Below, in pieces: positions 1 through 11,429 of a stretch of 64,000 bases of DNA. This DNA comes from Anomaloglossus baeobatrachus (taxonomy: Eukaryota > Chordata > Amphibia > Anura > Aromobatidae): NCBI RefSeq assembly GCF_048569485.1, contig NC_134360.1:206507953-206571952 (forward strand), in the 5' to 3' direction. The position numbers and the translations under genes are program-made. Each line of letters starts with the position of its first letter. Positions within the stretch are counted from its first letter, which is position 1. Below the pieces are notes generated by a model. That model was not told the origin of the DNA, did no database searches, and saw only the letters and a program-made list of their open reading frames with translations.

Positions 1-777
1 AGGGCCCGCAGTGGAGCAGGCTGGGGCCCAGCCACCACCGGAACCGGTGGCTACCCTCTGGAGGGGAAGGACAGATCCCGCTCGGGTAACTTGGTGCAGG
101 ATTGGGGTCAAGGGGTGCTGCCTGTTTCTTAGAGGCAGCATCAGGGCCAGGTTACTTGGGTGGGAGAGAGCGGCAGCAGCAACCGTTTTAATGTTCCGTA
201 ACGTTTAAGAAAAGTGCCTCCCGCTGTGGGATGATGTTCTTTTACTTGTATGTCTGTTACCGTTTTGTTATCTTTTCAGAAAAATAAAACCGGTGTTGGA
301 CGGGCAGCCCGCGGACGGTCTGTATTTTGCTAAGGGGGAATGTGACGCCCTGGGCAAGCCAGGGGTCACAGGTCATGACACCACCACACCCTACACCCCG
401 GATAGGTACACCGTAGCTACACTAAAATCCCCGGGATCCGGCCCATCGCTCGAGCCACCGAGCAGCAGCAGGCCGCAGCAGCAGCGGCGGCCGGACCCGA
501 GCAGTAGGGAGAGCGCTGCGTCCCCTCCTCCGCCCGCGACAACTCCATCAAGTTTTCTTGGCATAATAGGGAAGTAGATTCCCAGGCCTTTCTTCCCATG
601 AAGGAGCCACACTGAATCTGAGTTGAATGTTGTCAATACAAACCTCCTCATAGCGCAACATCCTACGGCCGATGCTGGCACTGGGTAGTATGCTTAGGTT
701 GGTATCTCAGTTGAAACCTGTCTGCCTGGGGTGTCCCTGATGGTAAAAAATATTGCTGACATTCAACATCACTGATC
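1..777 (+). mobile_element. Possible 3' end of an LTR element plus start of its LTR
   Basis: No host gene is recognised here. A purine-rich run at 331-340 is followed at once by TGTGACGCCC, the usual arrangement of a polypurine tract and LTR start in Ty3/gypsy elements. No second LTR or matching target duplication is visible, so the right border is unknown. The ORFs of 60-96 codons in this stretch have no recognisable domain. Confidence 0.25.
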
Positions 778-1017
778 CACACAAATACACACAACAAATA
801 CATTATACAGGCATAAAAAAAATCACAATACATGCATCAAATACACAATACATACATCAAGTATACAATACAGAAAACAAATACACAATACAAACATACA
901 CAATACAGACATCAAATTCACAATAAAAAAATATACAGTATAGACATCAAATACACAATACAGAGAGCAAATACACAATACAAACATACACAGTCCAGAC
1001 ATCAAATGCACAATATA
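778..1017. repeat. AT-rich tandem repeat, left part
   Basis: Imperfect copies of a motif of about 20 bp (cacaatacagacatcaaata-like) follow one another. The array stops at the TA where the Tc1 element begins and resumes after its other end, so it is one array split by an insertion. The ORFs called here on both strands reflect the repeat, not a gene. Confidence 0.8.
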
Positions 1018-2567
1018 CAGTCATGGCCAAAAGTTTTGAGAATGCTACAAATATTAATTTTTACAAAGTCTACTGCTTCAGTTTTTCTAATGGCAATTTG
1101 CATATACTCCAGAATGTCATAGAGAGTAATCAGCTTAACAGCAATTACTTGCAGAGTCAATATTGCCTAAGAAAATGAACTTTAACCCCCAAAACACATT
1201 TCAACATCATTGCATTCCTGCCTTAAAAGGAGCAGCTAACATTGTTGGGTGTTGATGAGGACAGGGCTGGCGATCAATCAGTCATGATTAAGTAACAATG
1301 ACACCACTGGACACTTTAAAAGGAGGCTGGTGCTTGGTACCATTGTTTCTCTTCAGTTAACCATGGTTATCTCTAAAGAAACACGTGCAGCCATCATTGT
1401 TCTGCACAAAAATGGCCTAACAGTGAAGAGTATCGCAGCTACAAAGATTGCACCTCAGTCAACAATCTATCGCATCATCAAGAACTTCAAGGAGAGAGCT
1501 TCCATTGTTGCCAAAAAGGCTCCAGCAGGGCGCCCAAGAAGGACCAGCAAACGCCAGGACCATATCTTAAAACTGTTTCAGCTGTGGGATGGGACTACCA
1601 GTAGTGCCGAGCTAGCTCAGCAATGGCAGCAGGCTGGTGTGAGTGCTTCTGCATGCACTGTGAACTGTGAGGCGGAGACTCTTTGAGCAAGGCCTGGTTT
1701 CAAGGAGGGCAGCAAAGAAGCCACTTCTCTCCAGAAAAAACATCAGGGACCGACTGATATTCTGCAAAAGGTACAGGGAGTGGACTGCTGAGGACTGGGG
1801 TAAAGTCATTTTCTCAGATGAATCCCCTTTTCGATTGTTTGGGACATCTGGAAAACAGCTTATTAGGAGAAGAAGAGGTGAGCGCTACCACCAGTCTTGT
1901 CTCATGCCAACTGTTAAGCATCCTGAAACCATTCATGTGTGGGGTTGCTTCTCAGCCAAGGGAATCGGCTCACTCACAGTCTTGCCTAAAAACACAGCCA
2001 TGAATAAAGAATGGTACCAGAATGTCCTCCAAGAGCAACTTCTCCCAACTGTCCAAGAGCAGTTTGGCGCCCAACAATGCCTTTTCCAACATGATGGAGC
2101 ACCTTGCCATAAAGCAAAGGTGATCACTAAATGGCTCATGGAACAAAACATAGAGATTTTGGGTCCATGGCCTGGAAACTCCCCAGATCTTAATCCCATT
2201 GAGAACTTGTGGGCAATCATCAAGAGACGGGTGGACAAACAAAAACCAACAAATTCTGGCAAAATGCAAGCATTGCTTATGCAAGAATGGACAGCTATCA
2301 GTCAGGATTTGGTCCAGAAGTTGATTGAAAGCATGCCCGGGAGAATTGCAGAGGTCCTGAAGAAGAAGGGTCAACACTGCAAATATTGACTTGCTGCATT
2401 AACTCATTCTAACTGTCAATAGAACCTTTTGGTACTCCTAATATGATTGTAATTATATGTCTGTATGTGATGTAAACATCAGACAAAACGCAATTAAAAA
2501 CCAGAGGGCAACAGATCATGTGAAAATATAATTTTGGTGTCATTCTCAAAACTTTTGGCCATGACTG
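1018..2567 (+). mobile_element. Tc1-type DNA transposon A, nearly complete
   Basis: The 1,550-bp element is bounded by perfect 27-bp terminal inverted repeats beginning CAGTCATGGCCAAAAG and flanked by TA on both sides (1016-1017 and 2568-2569), the Tc1/mariner target signature. It carries one transposase reading frame on the plus strand, damaged by a small duplication. It sits inside the AT-rich tandem array. Confidence 0.95.
1363..2389 (+). pseudogene. Tc1-type transposase, DD35E spacing, one frameshift
   Basis: This frame once encoded the cut-and-paste transposase of element A. The N-terminal part has the paired helix-turn-helix DNA-binding region with a GRP-type linker (AGRPRRTSK). The catalytic part shows FSDESPF (first Asp), FQHDGAPCH (second Asp) and SPDLNPIENLW (Glu). 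I count 35 residues between the second Asp and the Glu, not the usual 34, as reported for the Traveler (DD35E) family. The frame is broken by a tandem 7-bp duplication of ACTGTGA (1657-1663 and 1664-1670). Without one copy the two reading frames would be continuous; no other stop is visible. I take the ATG at 1363 as the start because MVISKET resembles Tc1 N-termini. Confidence 0.92.
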
Positions 2568-2569
2568 TA

Positions 2570-2630
2570 GAGAGGGCACAATACACAATACAAACATACA
2601 CAGTCCAGCCATCAAATACATACATCAGGT
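2570..2630. repeat. AT-rich tandem repeat, right part
   Basis: This is the continuation of the array at 778-1017, with the same cacaatacaaacatacacag-type units, displaced by transposon A. Confidence 0.7.
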
Positions 2631-3429
2631 TATGAACTATCACTGCATTTATGTAAAGGGGAGTAGTTTTGTGATAAAAGTGGGGTAGGTCACTACAAGC
2701 ATTACTGGCAATGTTGCTTAAATTATACCAGCTAAGTGTGTCGGCTGCAGAGAACTGCGGGAAAGGAGTTAGGCTTTTGGGAGACTTGTAGGACAAGTTA
2801 CGACTCTGATACTGCTCCATATAAAGGGAAGACATTTTGGTTTATGATGGCTTATTTATAGATGGGCAGTAATAGCCGATATTCACAAGGTGCAGCTTAA
2901 AAGTCTATAAAGCATAAAAAGTGTTACATGTTAGAATGTTGCGATCATTCATTATATTATATCTTATTTCGTATACTGCTCTTTTTATCCCACAATACCA
3001 TCAATATTGTGAAACTATAATGCGTGAGGAAAGCTTGTGAGACAGGACACAAAATGGATTTATGACAGCAATTGTGGTGAGAATAGGAGAACTGTGAGAT
3101 CTGAGGCTCCTGGTGATGTGACCGCACTCAGTAACTTATACAATAGTGACCAGTGTTTCATTGCAGTTTGGACATTCACTGCGTTCTCAACTAAATGTCA
3201 CAGCATCGTCAATCACATGGAGACCGTGCATCTTTAGTAAGTGATCACTGTCAATTAGGGACCCAATTAATAACATGCTTGCCTGTGCAAGAGTCATGAA
3301 TCCCAAAGCCGTGCATTGATGTGCAGCCATTAATCTTGATACATTGACACATAATGTCATGACCTTGTGTGCTCCAATACATTAACTTCAGGACAGTAAA
3401 AAAAAAATTTCAAGCAGGGCGGCATCAAG
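2631..3429. other. No gene seen
   Basis: About 800 bp with no recognisable coding sequence, RNA gene or repeat boundary. The short ORFs show no domain or splice context. Confidence 0.6.
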
Positions 3430-3913
3430 AGTAGTGTTGAGCGGACCCGGACTGAAAAAATCCGGATCCGCGCGGTTTCAGCGGTAGATCCGGGTCCGAC
3501 CCGGACGCAGGATTCTGGGTGCACGATCCAGATCCGGTTTTTTTTTTCCCCCTCTCTCTCTTTCTCTGTCTCTCTCTCTCTTGATCTCTCGATCTCTCTC
3601 TTGATCTCTCTCTCGATCTCGCTCTCTCTCTCGATCTCTCTCAATCTCCCTCTCGATCTCCCTCTCGATCTCCCTCTCGATCTCCCTCTCGATCTCCCTC
3701 TCGATCTCCCTCTCGATCTCCCTCTCGATCTCCCTCTCGATCTCTCTCTCTCGTCACGGATTCCGCTCCTCATTGACATATATTGGGCTCGTCCCGGATT
3801 CTGCTCCTCATTGACATATATTGGGCCGGATTCTGGATCGGATCTCGGACTTCCGTGTCAACCCGACACTGATCCGCCGGACCCGGATTATTAGCAATCC
3901 ACTCAACTCTAAT
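3430..3913. mobile_element. Small TIR element with a CT/GA microsatellite core
   Basis: The ends are imperfect inverted repeats (left TAGTGTTGAGCGGA; right complement TAGAGTTGAGTGGA), followed inside by inverted GGACCCGGAT-type words. The core at about 3540-3755 is a CTCTCGATCTCC tandem array. ORFs on either strand (Arg-Gly-Arg-Ser repeats or Leu-Pro-Leu-Asp repeats) are translations of this array. Superfamily not assigned. Confidence 0.6.
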
Positions 3914-3973
3914 CAGGAGCACAAAATTATGTTCAAAAAGTATCCAAATCTGGCAGTGGAATGGTTAAATGAG

Positions 3974-4303
3974 ACCTGTCACTTGCCATAAGTGTTTTAT
4001 TTTTATTGCGGCTGTTCTCCTGAATCCGGCGTTTGATTTTTTGTTCCTGTGCCTCTCCGTTCCTGAGATATGGCTCCTTCTTCCTTATATGTAAATTTTA
4101 TCTTGGGGTGGGTGTGGCCTGCAATAAGATGCCCACAGAGAAGAGTTGAGAATCACGCCTACTTGGCTAAAATACCTGGATTTACATAAAGGGAAGATGG
4201 TACCAAATCTCAGGAAGTGAAGGAACAAAATAAAAACAACACCAGGTTCAGAATAGTGATAGTTACACCAGGTAAAAAAAATACCTATGGCAAGTGATGG
4301 GTC
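3974..4303. repeat. Foldback (hairpin) element
   Basis: The two halves are inverted copies: the left begins GACCTGTCACTTGCCATAAG and the right ends in its near-complement. An inner pair (TTCCTGAGATATGG-type words) also matches. This is a non-autonomous foldback repeat with no coding content. Confidence 0.7.
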
Positions 4304-4518
4304 ATTTTTAAAGTGCTAGATAAAATGTATTATTACTGGGGGTCCAACAGTAATCCCCATGGATTACAAGAATGGTGGGCCCGTTTTGTATGAGTGAACA
4401 TGCAAGGGGACCACTGACTCCATCCACTGTTCATGGAACTGACTGAAATTGCGAGAGTTTAGAGAATACATTTTCATATAACCCGCTGAATAAGTTTTGG
4501 ATAATAGAGGAGGATCCC

Positions 4519-5224
4519 TGTCACAGTATGTACGGATGGAACAGGGGCTCTTAGGCTGACCCTAAGGCTGGGGCCCCAGCGTTGTCCCTTATGTTGAAGG
4601 TAGGCTCAATGATAGCCAGGTTTGAGTGCCCAGCATGACCCACTGATGCTTACTCTCCCGCACCCTAAGAGCAGACCGGGAACCCAGAAACCAAAACCCT
4701 ACAAATAGGCACAGACAAGGGTAAATGAAAACTCGCACACACTGCACTTAAACACAAAGGGGGGGGACAGTATGTGAACTGGGGATTAAAGCAAAAGGGG
4801 AAGGGAATTAATGCATAACTGAAGAACTCACATACCATGCGAAACTTGTAGATCAAAATACAAAAGGATAACCACAGGAACCGAGGAGCAAAGCTATATC
4901 CGGCATGCAGACCCAGTATCCAGAGCCTTATAAAGGGTGAAGGCAGCTGGTGATCAGCAGCCTGCGCTCCCAGCAGATGATCACAAGCCAGCAGAAATTA
5001 ACTCCCGCTGTACTGAAGAGCAGTGAAGCCAGAACCAGCCAACGCCCATGATCCTAGGCTGTTTGTCAGACTTTGCAGTGTGAACTGACTCAGACGCTGC
5101 CATGACATCCAACGAGTGCAATGCAAGAACACCGTATGACAATCCCCTATTCAGGACCACAATCTCTTGGCCAAATTGTCTAGTGACTCTTTTTCTGGAA
5201 AACCTGATAACATACCCTGTCACA
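4519..5224 (+). mobile_element. Possible solo LTR-like sequence
   Basis: The stretch begins TGTCACAGTATG and ends CATACCCTGTCACA, has a TATA-like ATAAAGGG near 4930 and no open frame of note. The flanking 5-mers do not match, so this is only a resemblance to an LTR. Confidence 0.25.
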
Positions 5225-6420
5225 TATAGGACATTGCCTTCAATGAGTAGTGATTAATATGTAGTTTCCCCGATGGTGGCACTACAGGAAATCAAAAACT
5301 TGCTAATAGATTTCCTTATAGATGACAGCGGATATCTGTGATCCGAAACCTTGAGATCAGCCTATTGTCAAGGCACCTTTCGAATAAACGGAGATTGTTC
5401 AAAGTGGAGCGCTCCTGGTTTTAAAATTTCAGGAGTATCATTTTAATCCACTCTTATTTGCCCAATGGAATATTCTAATAAGTATTTTGGTCATTTCTAG
5501 AAGATGTTTTGGGACCTAAAGGTCTGGGATCCAGTCAGCTAAGCATTTTGGCTACGGTTCTTACTTGGCCAGCTGGGGATCTGGGTTCCTTGGAGTGACC
5601 CATGATCTAAGAAAATTATCTTAAAATAACCATTCTTTATTTTTTTTATTTTTTTATTCTTAAATCAATAGAACACATGTAAATAAGAAACTTTGTAATA
5701 GGTATCATTAGAGAAATCTGCTTCTTTCTCCTCCTGGAATAATTGTTCTTTCTCAAAATTCAAGGATAAAATGTGTCTTCAGTGAATACAGACTTTCCCA
5801 TTACTAATATAGGAGATGTCAGTTAGTCCTCATAAAACTCTATGGAGAACTGTAACTGTTATTTCAGGAGACCTGCTGTGCCTGCCTCCAGCTCCTCCAT
5901 CCTCCCTTCTCCATGGAATCTTTTATGCACCAACTGTCCTCTCCTGTTTCTATAATGTGAAAATCTGTCTTTACTAAGTACAGATTTTACCCATGGGTTC
6001 GATAAAGAAACATTGCATCATTCGATTTCAATGTAGTATGTAGTCAAGAATTAGCTGAAAAAAGAGAGATAAGATTTACAACACTACAAGGCAGATCACT
6101 AAAGTGAGCTGACTGATATATTCTCATTCTGTAGCCAAAATAAACAGTGCAACACATAAGCTGTAAGACAAACGGTGCAAAATTTTTAATGAAACCCAAT
6201 TGCAAAAAAATATTTCTATCCCAACAAGTGCATATAAGTAAGAAAAGAGTTGGTCTTATAGTATCTAATATAGGATCCTGTGCTGTTGTAACTAGTCCAA
6301 GTACCAAGAGGTTACATTGCTTGACTCAGTAGTTAAATGGCTTAGCTGGTATCCCATATTACATTAATACAAAAAATACACAGTGGGCCAAAGTTAAAAA
6401 ACATGGAAAAAGTTGTGGGC
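5225..6420. other. Unassigned; contains a dispersed repeat at 5620-5930
   Basis: The part at about 5620-5930 is similar to the left arm of the TTAA element at 8457-10052 (shared words around GAGAAATCTGCTTCT and AATACAGA). Nothing else is recognisable. The ORF at 6044-6307 has no known domain. Confidence 0.5.
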
Positions 6421-6424
6421 CAAC

Positions 6425-7233
6425 TTTGTTGAGGGTACCACATAGTCCTCCATACAGAATAATGTGCCCCATATAGCCCTTCATACGGTAAAATGGGCCC
6501 AGCATAGTTCTCCATACAGAATAATGGTCCCCACATAGTCCTCCACACAGAATGGTCCCCACATAGCCCCCATACAGAATAATGGACCTCACATAGCCCA
6601 CCATACAGAATAATTGACCTCCCATAGTCCTTTATACAGAATATTGTGCCCTACATAGTCTTCCATACAGAATAATGTGCCCACCATAGTCCTCCATATA
6701 AAATAATGGGCCCCACATAGCCTTCCATACAGAATCATGGTCCCCACATAGTCCTCCATACAGAATAATGGGCTCCACATAGCCCTCCATACAGAATATT
6801 GTGCCCTACATAGCCCTCCATACAGAATAATGGGCCCCACATAGTCCTTCATACTGAATAATGTGCCCCACATAGCCCTCCAAACAAAATAATGGGCCTC
6901 ACATAGCCCTACATACAGAATAATAGACCCCACATAGACCTCCAAGCAGAATAATGGGCCCACATAGTCCTCCATATAGAATAATATACCCCACACAACC
7001 TTCCATACAGAATAATGGGCCCCACATAGCCCTACATACAGAATAATAGACCCCACATAGCCCTCCAAGCAAAATAATGGGCCCCACATAGCCCTCCATA
7101 CAGAATAATGGGCCCCACATAGTCCTCCATATAGAATAATATACCCCACACAGCCTTCCATACAGAATAATGGGCCCCACATAGCCCTCCATACAGAATA
7201 ATGGGCCGCACATAGCCCTCCATACAGAATAAT
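6425..7233. repeat. 31-bp minisatellite, about 26 copies
   Basis: Units of 31 bp built on CATAGCCCTCCATACAGAAT plus AATGGGCCCCA repeat with scattered substitutions and a few short indels. Because 31 is not a multiple of 3 and the minus-strand unit lacks stops in all three frames, the array yields several overlapping minus-strand ORFs (up to 232 codons) rich in Gly, Tyr, Leu, Cys and Trp. They are by-products, not genes. Confidence 0.93.
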
Positions 7234-7923
7234 TGTCACACGGAGTTTTGAACAAACGTCCTCGACTGTCATAGCGGCGTTGGGCACTGTTCAGATTGAA
7301 GGTTCTGACACTCTGCCCTATGGTTTCTCTGGTGTCTGGGATCAGCACAGACAGACTCGGGCATTGACCTGCTGTGTGCTGATTCATAGGCAGGCTAGAA
7401 AGAGTTAATCTCTGCTGGTCGGTTTGCTTTTCTGATCACATGCTGTGGGGAGACCTATCGCATCTGCTTCCCTCCTATTTATGCTGGTTGAAACCTTCCA
7501 ACTATGCCAGCTATTGTGTATTCTTTGTTGGTCTGTTAGGTGTGGTGTCCCAGACTTACCGGTGAAAGCTGTGCTCATTGCTTGGTGTGGTTGTAGAGTT
7601 TACCCCTGATGTTTTTTAGCTTCCTTCCTGCTCTTGTTTTTCATCCTGAACCTCTTATTGTCTTTACCTTTGTGTGCTGTGTGACATAGTTTGGATTTTT
7701 CTTTCTCTGTGGGTTTATCTGTGGGTTTCATCACAAACCTGTCCCTTCCATCCCTTGGGGGAGGAGGAATCAGATCAGGACTAGTCAGGAGCAGGGCCAT
7801 GAAGGAGACTCAGGCCTCTCCACCATCGGAAGTATACCTGAGACTAGGGATAGCATAGGGTCCCCTAGCTTGAGGATCAGCTTAAGACTCCTGATTCCCC
7901 TTTATCCCCAAGTCATTGTGACA
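7234..7923 (+). mobile_element. Solo LTR, Ty3/gypsy-like
   Basis: This 690-bp block runs from TGTCACACGG to CATTGTGACA and is flanked by ATAAT and ATAAC, a 5-bp target duplication with one difference. No internal retroelement body adjoins it. It landed at the right edge of the 31-bp minisatellite. A fossil. Confidence 0.7.
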
Positions 7924-7928
7924 ATAAC

Positions 7929-8456
7929 GTGCAATTGACACTGCAAGCCAAATAAAATCAGCCCACGGGCCAGAGTTTGACATATGATCTATATACTATA
8001 CATAATATTGTATGTCAATAACTTGAGACTTTCTCCGGCAGCACGTGTCAGGCCCATGTGTCAATTTGCAAACCGTTTAATATGATTTCCTTGTATTTTG
8101 CAGACGAGAACAGATCTGATCAAATAATTGTAATGATGGAAATAATCTCCTGTGTTTGCGTGTTAGGAGAGGCCGGGATGATGGCTCTCAGTACAATCAG
8201 GGAGGAATTAAACTCCATTAAAATTTGCCATCTGATCTCTGGCACTTCAGACGGTGAGTACAGTGGAGTGCTCCTGATTCAGGCAGCGGCCGCACAGGAC
8301 AAGTGTTTATATCCCATCCTCTAATCAATCCAGGCATTTATACTTTTTAAAAAGCAATTTATATTTGTACAATATTGTATAGGGTATTTATAGGAACCCA
8401 GATCTGCAACTTCACTTCTCCCTGCAATACCGTGATCAACAGCTATTACAATTAAT
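7929..8456 (+). other. Non-repeat stretch with a candidate exon at 8103-8252
   Basis: Within otherwise unassigned sequence, 8103-8252 is open in one frame through its whole length, preceded by a TTTTGCAG acceptor-like site and followed by GTGAGTAC, a strong donor. The roughly 49-residue peptide (containing LGEAGMMALS) is not one I recognise. It does not resemble SHISAL2A or ZYG11B, the human neighbours of COA7. It could be chance. Confidence 0.2.
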
Positions 8457-10052
8457 TTAAAGAGTAACCTTCATTTTATTTATTTATTTTCATAAATAAA
8501 CAGTACATGTGAAAATAAGAAACTTTTTAATATATCTTACTAGAGAAATCTGCTTCTCTCTGCTCCTGAACTGATCGTTCATTCTCAAAATTCTCAATTT
8601 AAAGGTAAAAATCTATTTTCAAAGAATACAGATTTTTCCACTCCTGAAGCAGGAGATGACAGTTGGTGCTCATAACGTTCTCTGGAGAACTGAAGCAGAC
8701 AGTTTAGAATGTACAAGTGCTATCCGTGGTGAACTTGTACCTATTATAGTCTATGGCAGTGATGGCTAACCTATGACATGTGTGTCCTAGGTGACACGCT
8801 GAGCCATTTTTACTAGCGGCAGCCGCATCCCGATTAATAAGACATGTTGCGGCCACCAGTGATTTAACTAAAATTGCATATGTGGCCCTAAACTGTTCCG
8901 AAATGACCGACCCGGGGGGCCGCACATGAAGTTCTAGTTAAATCACCGGCGGCCGCGACTGGTCTTATACATTGGGATGCGGCCGCCGGTGATTTAACTG
9001 TTGTGTTCTGTACCTTTAATCAGGGTCCTGAGTGAGGCGGACTTAGGGGGAGAGGAGATAATGACTGCTGGTGGGGACTGAGCTGGAGAGGAGATAATGA
9101 CTGCTGGTGGGGACTGAGGGAGAGAGAAGATAATGACTGCTGGGGGAGGAAGGGGAGAGGAGATAATGACTGCTAGGGGAGAGGAGATAATGACTGCTGA
9201 GGGAGGGAGGGGGGAGGAGACTATGACTGCTTGGGGAGAGGAGATAATGAATGCTGGGCAGAGGAAGGGGAGAGGAGATAATGACTGCTGGTGGGGACTG
9301 AGGGGGAGAGGAGATAATGACTGCTGGTGGGGACTGAGGGGGAGAGAAGATAATGACTACTGGGGGAGGAAGGGGAGAGGAGATAATGACTGCTAGGGGA
9401 GAGGAGATAATGACTGCTGGGGGAGGGAGGGGAGAGGAGACGATGACTGCTTGGGGAGAGGAGATAATGAATGCTGGGCAGAGGAAGGGGAGAGGAGATA
9501 ATGACTGCTGGGGGGAGGAAGTGGAGAGCAGATTATCACTGCTGGGGCAGAGGAGATAATGACTGCTGGAGGGGGGGAGGTATCAGAAACTGGGAAAAGA
9601 GGACGCATAGGGTATTACCAGATAGGGAGGGGGAGAGGAGATAATGACTGATGGGGGGAGAGGGAGAAGAGATAATGACTGCTGGAGGAGGAAGGGGAGA
9701 GAAGATAATGACTGCTGGGGGAGAGGAGATAATGACTGGTGGGAGGAGGAAGGGAGAGGAGATAATGACTGCTGGGGAGAAAGGGGAGAGGAGATAATGA
9801 CTGCTGAGGCAAAGGAGATAATGACTACTGGAGGGAGGGGGAGGTATCAGAAACTGGAGAAAAGAGGATGCATAGGGTCTTACCAGATAGGGAGGGGGAG
9901 AGGAGATAATGAATGCTGGAGGGAGAGGGAGGGAGAAAGGTCTAGGAGGAAAAAGAAGCAGATTTGTATGATAACAAATATTACATTGTTGCTTATTTTC
10001 ATGTGTACTATTTAGTTAAGAAGTAAAAATTAAAACGAAGGTTACTCTTCAA
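8457..10052. mobile_element. TTAA-flanked T2/Kolobok-like element with internal minisatellite
   Basis: The left end TTAAAGAGTAACCTTC is matched by an inverted right end GAAGGTTACTCTTCAA. TTAA and an AAAG-rich tip fit the T2 group known from Xenopus. Inside are GC-rich inverted words (GCGGCCGC region, 8815-8995) and a minisatellite (9045-9925). There is no transposase, so it is non-autonomous. Confidence 0.6.
9045..9925. repeat. GAGAGGAGATAATGACTGCTGG minisatellite
   Basis: Variable units of about 20-35 bp share GAGGAGATAATGACTGCTGG with G-rich linkers of differing length. Larger blocks recur at 9130-9290 and 9355-9515, suggesting higher-order duplication. ORFs on both strands here are shadows of the array. 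Confidence 0.9.
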
Positions 10053-10078
10053 CTAATATGGTACTGCTCGCTCATCAC

Positions 10079-10356
10079 TAGTCATCAATATCAGATCGGG
10101 GTATCAGATTCCCACTGATGGCAGATGGACATACACCACAGCTCTGTTTACTATATAGTGGCCTTTTTTCCCCCAGGTACTGCAGCTCAGCTCCTATTCA
10201 GTTCAATAGGAGCTGAGCTGCAGTACCGGAGACCAGCCACTATACGGCGTGCAGAGCTGTGGGGTTCAGTTTTATTTATTGATTACATCCTCCTATTGTC
10301 AGAGCTGATAGTTGATCTGTGTGAATGTTTTGTTCCCATCGATCTGATATTGATGA
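10079..10356. repeat. Foldback element with a strong central hairpin
   Basis: The ends TCATCAATATCAGATCGG and CGATCTGATATTGATGA are inverted. The centre (about 10177-10235) is a near-perfect hairpin around ACTGCAGCTCAGCTCCTATT and its complement. No coding content. Confidence 0.75.
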
Positions 10357-10506
10357 CCAACCCTAAGGATAAGTCACCTATATCGAAAGCCTATAAAACC
10401 TCTTTAATACTATTTACATTAATATGATATCACATCTTATTTAACAGTGTAAACTACGGTATAAACTATCACTTTCTTTTGGCGAGTTGATACTTTTAAC
10501 CATGGG

Positions 10507-11429
10507 TGTCATGCCCCCACCCGCGGGTCTGACCCCTACTGGGCAAGGGGGTTGGTGCCCAGCACGCGACTCCATATGGTCTGCCCATCCCACTGTCCTT
10601 CCTTCCACACAGGGTACTCACTCCTATCGCAGTCCTGGATCCTCCTCCAGCTTTCTGCCTGTGGCCTACTCGTCCAGAAACATGCGTGCAATGAACAGGT
10701 CTTCCAGGACCTTCCTTAAGCAATGCCCGGAACATCCTGCTGAGATTTAAAGGGCCAGTACTCCTTAACATGGAAGTGCTTCTAAGCCTATTGGAGAGAG
10801 GAACTGGATATATAAGGCACCCTCCCCTTCTGGAAGGTGCCTGAGCAATGTCTTCCTGTCCCTTAGTGTGGTGTTGCTTCAGTCAGGTTCCTGTTTCCTG
10901 CCCTTGTTGTCTATCTGTGTCCATGTGCCTAATCTCTGTTCTTTGTCTCTGCTCAGAGCTGGCCGTGCCTGTCCTGTGCTCAGTCCTTGCCTGGGATCCA
11001 GCATTCCACAAAGTCCACACCGGATCAATTGTGACTACTCCGCTTCAGCCTACCAGTCCAGATCAAGCACTACCTGCAGAGGTCCGTACTAAGTCTTCAT
11101 GTGTCTACGTCCTACCTGCCACTGGACCAAAACCTGGCTTGGTGATACCATCTACCTTCACTTTGGTCTGGACTTCGCTGATACTCAGGTCTTAACTGCT
11201 GTGTTCTACTACTCAGCCATACCTTCGGGTTACTGGACTTCTCCGGTGCTAGTCGCACGTGAACTCTGGACTCTATTCTAGAATCTCTGTTATTTGGCGC
11301 CAGTCATGTTGTGACCAATAAAGCTATCCCTTTCCTCAAGCTTTGTCCGAGTCCATTCCTGTGGTCAGTTGCCACAGTCTTCTGTGATCCTGTGGGTTCA
11401 TTGCCGCGCTCCCCGTGGGTAGCGCAACA
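10507..11429 (+). mobile_element. Solo LTR with perfect 5-bp target duplication
   Basis: This 923-bp block starts TGTCATGCCC and ends AGCGCAACA. ATGGG lies immediately on both sides (10502-10506 and 11430-11434). A polyadenylation signal AATAAA occurs near 11318. There is no adjoining internal body, so it is a solo LTR fossil, probably Ty3/gypsy. Confidence 0.85.

Noticed and set aside
3357-3894. Arg-Gly-Arg-Ser and Leu-Pro-Leu-Asp repeat proteins on opposite strands
   Set aside because: Both come from the CTCTCGATCTCC microsatellite.
6589-7387. Minus-strand ORFs up to 232 codons with Gly/Leu/Cys/Trp repeats
   Set aside because: They are frame-cycled translations of the 31-bp minisatellite and of the solo LTR beside it.
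9133-10015. Repetitive ORFs on both strands at 9133-10015
   Set aside because: Shadows of the GAGGAGATAATGACTGCTGG minisatellite.
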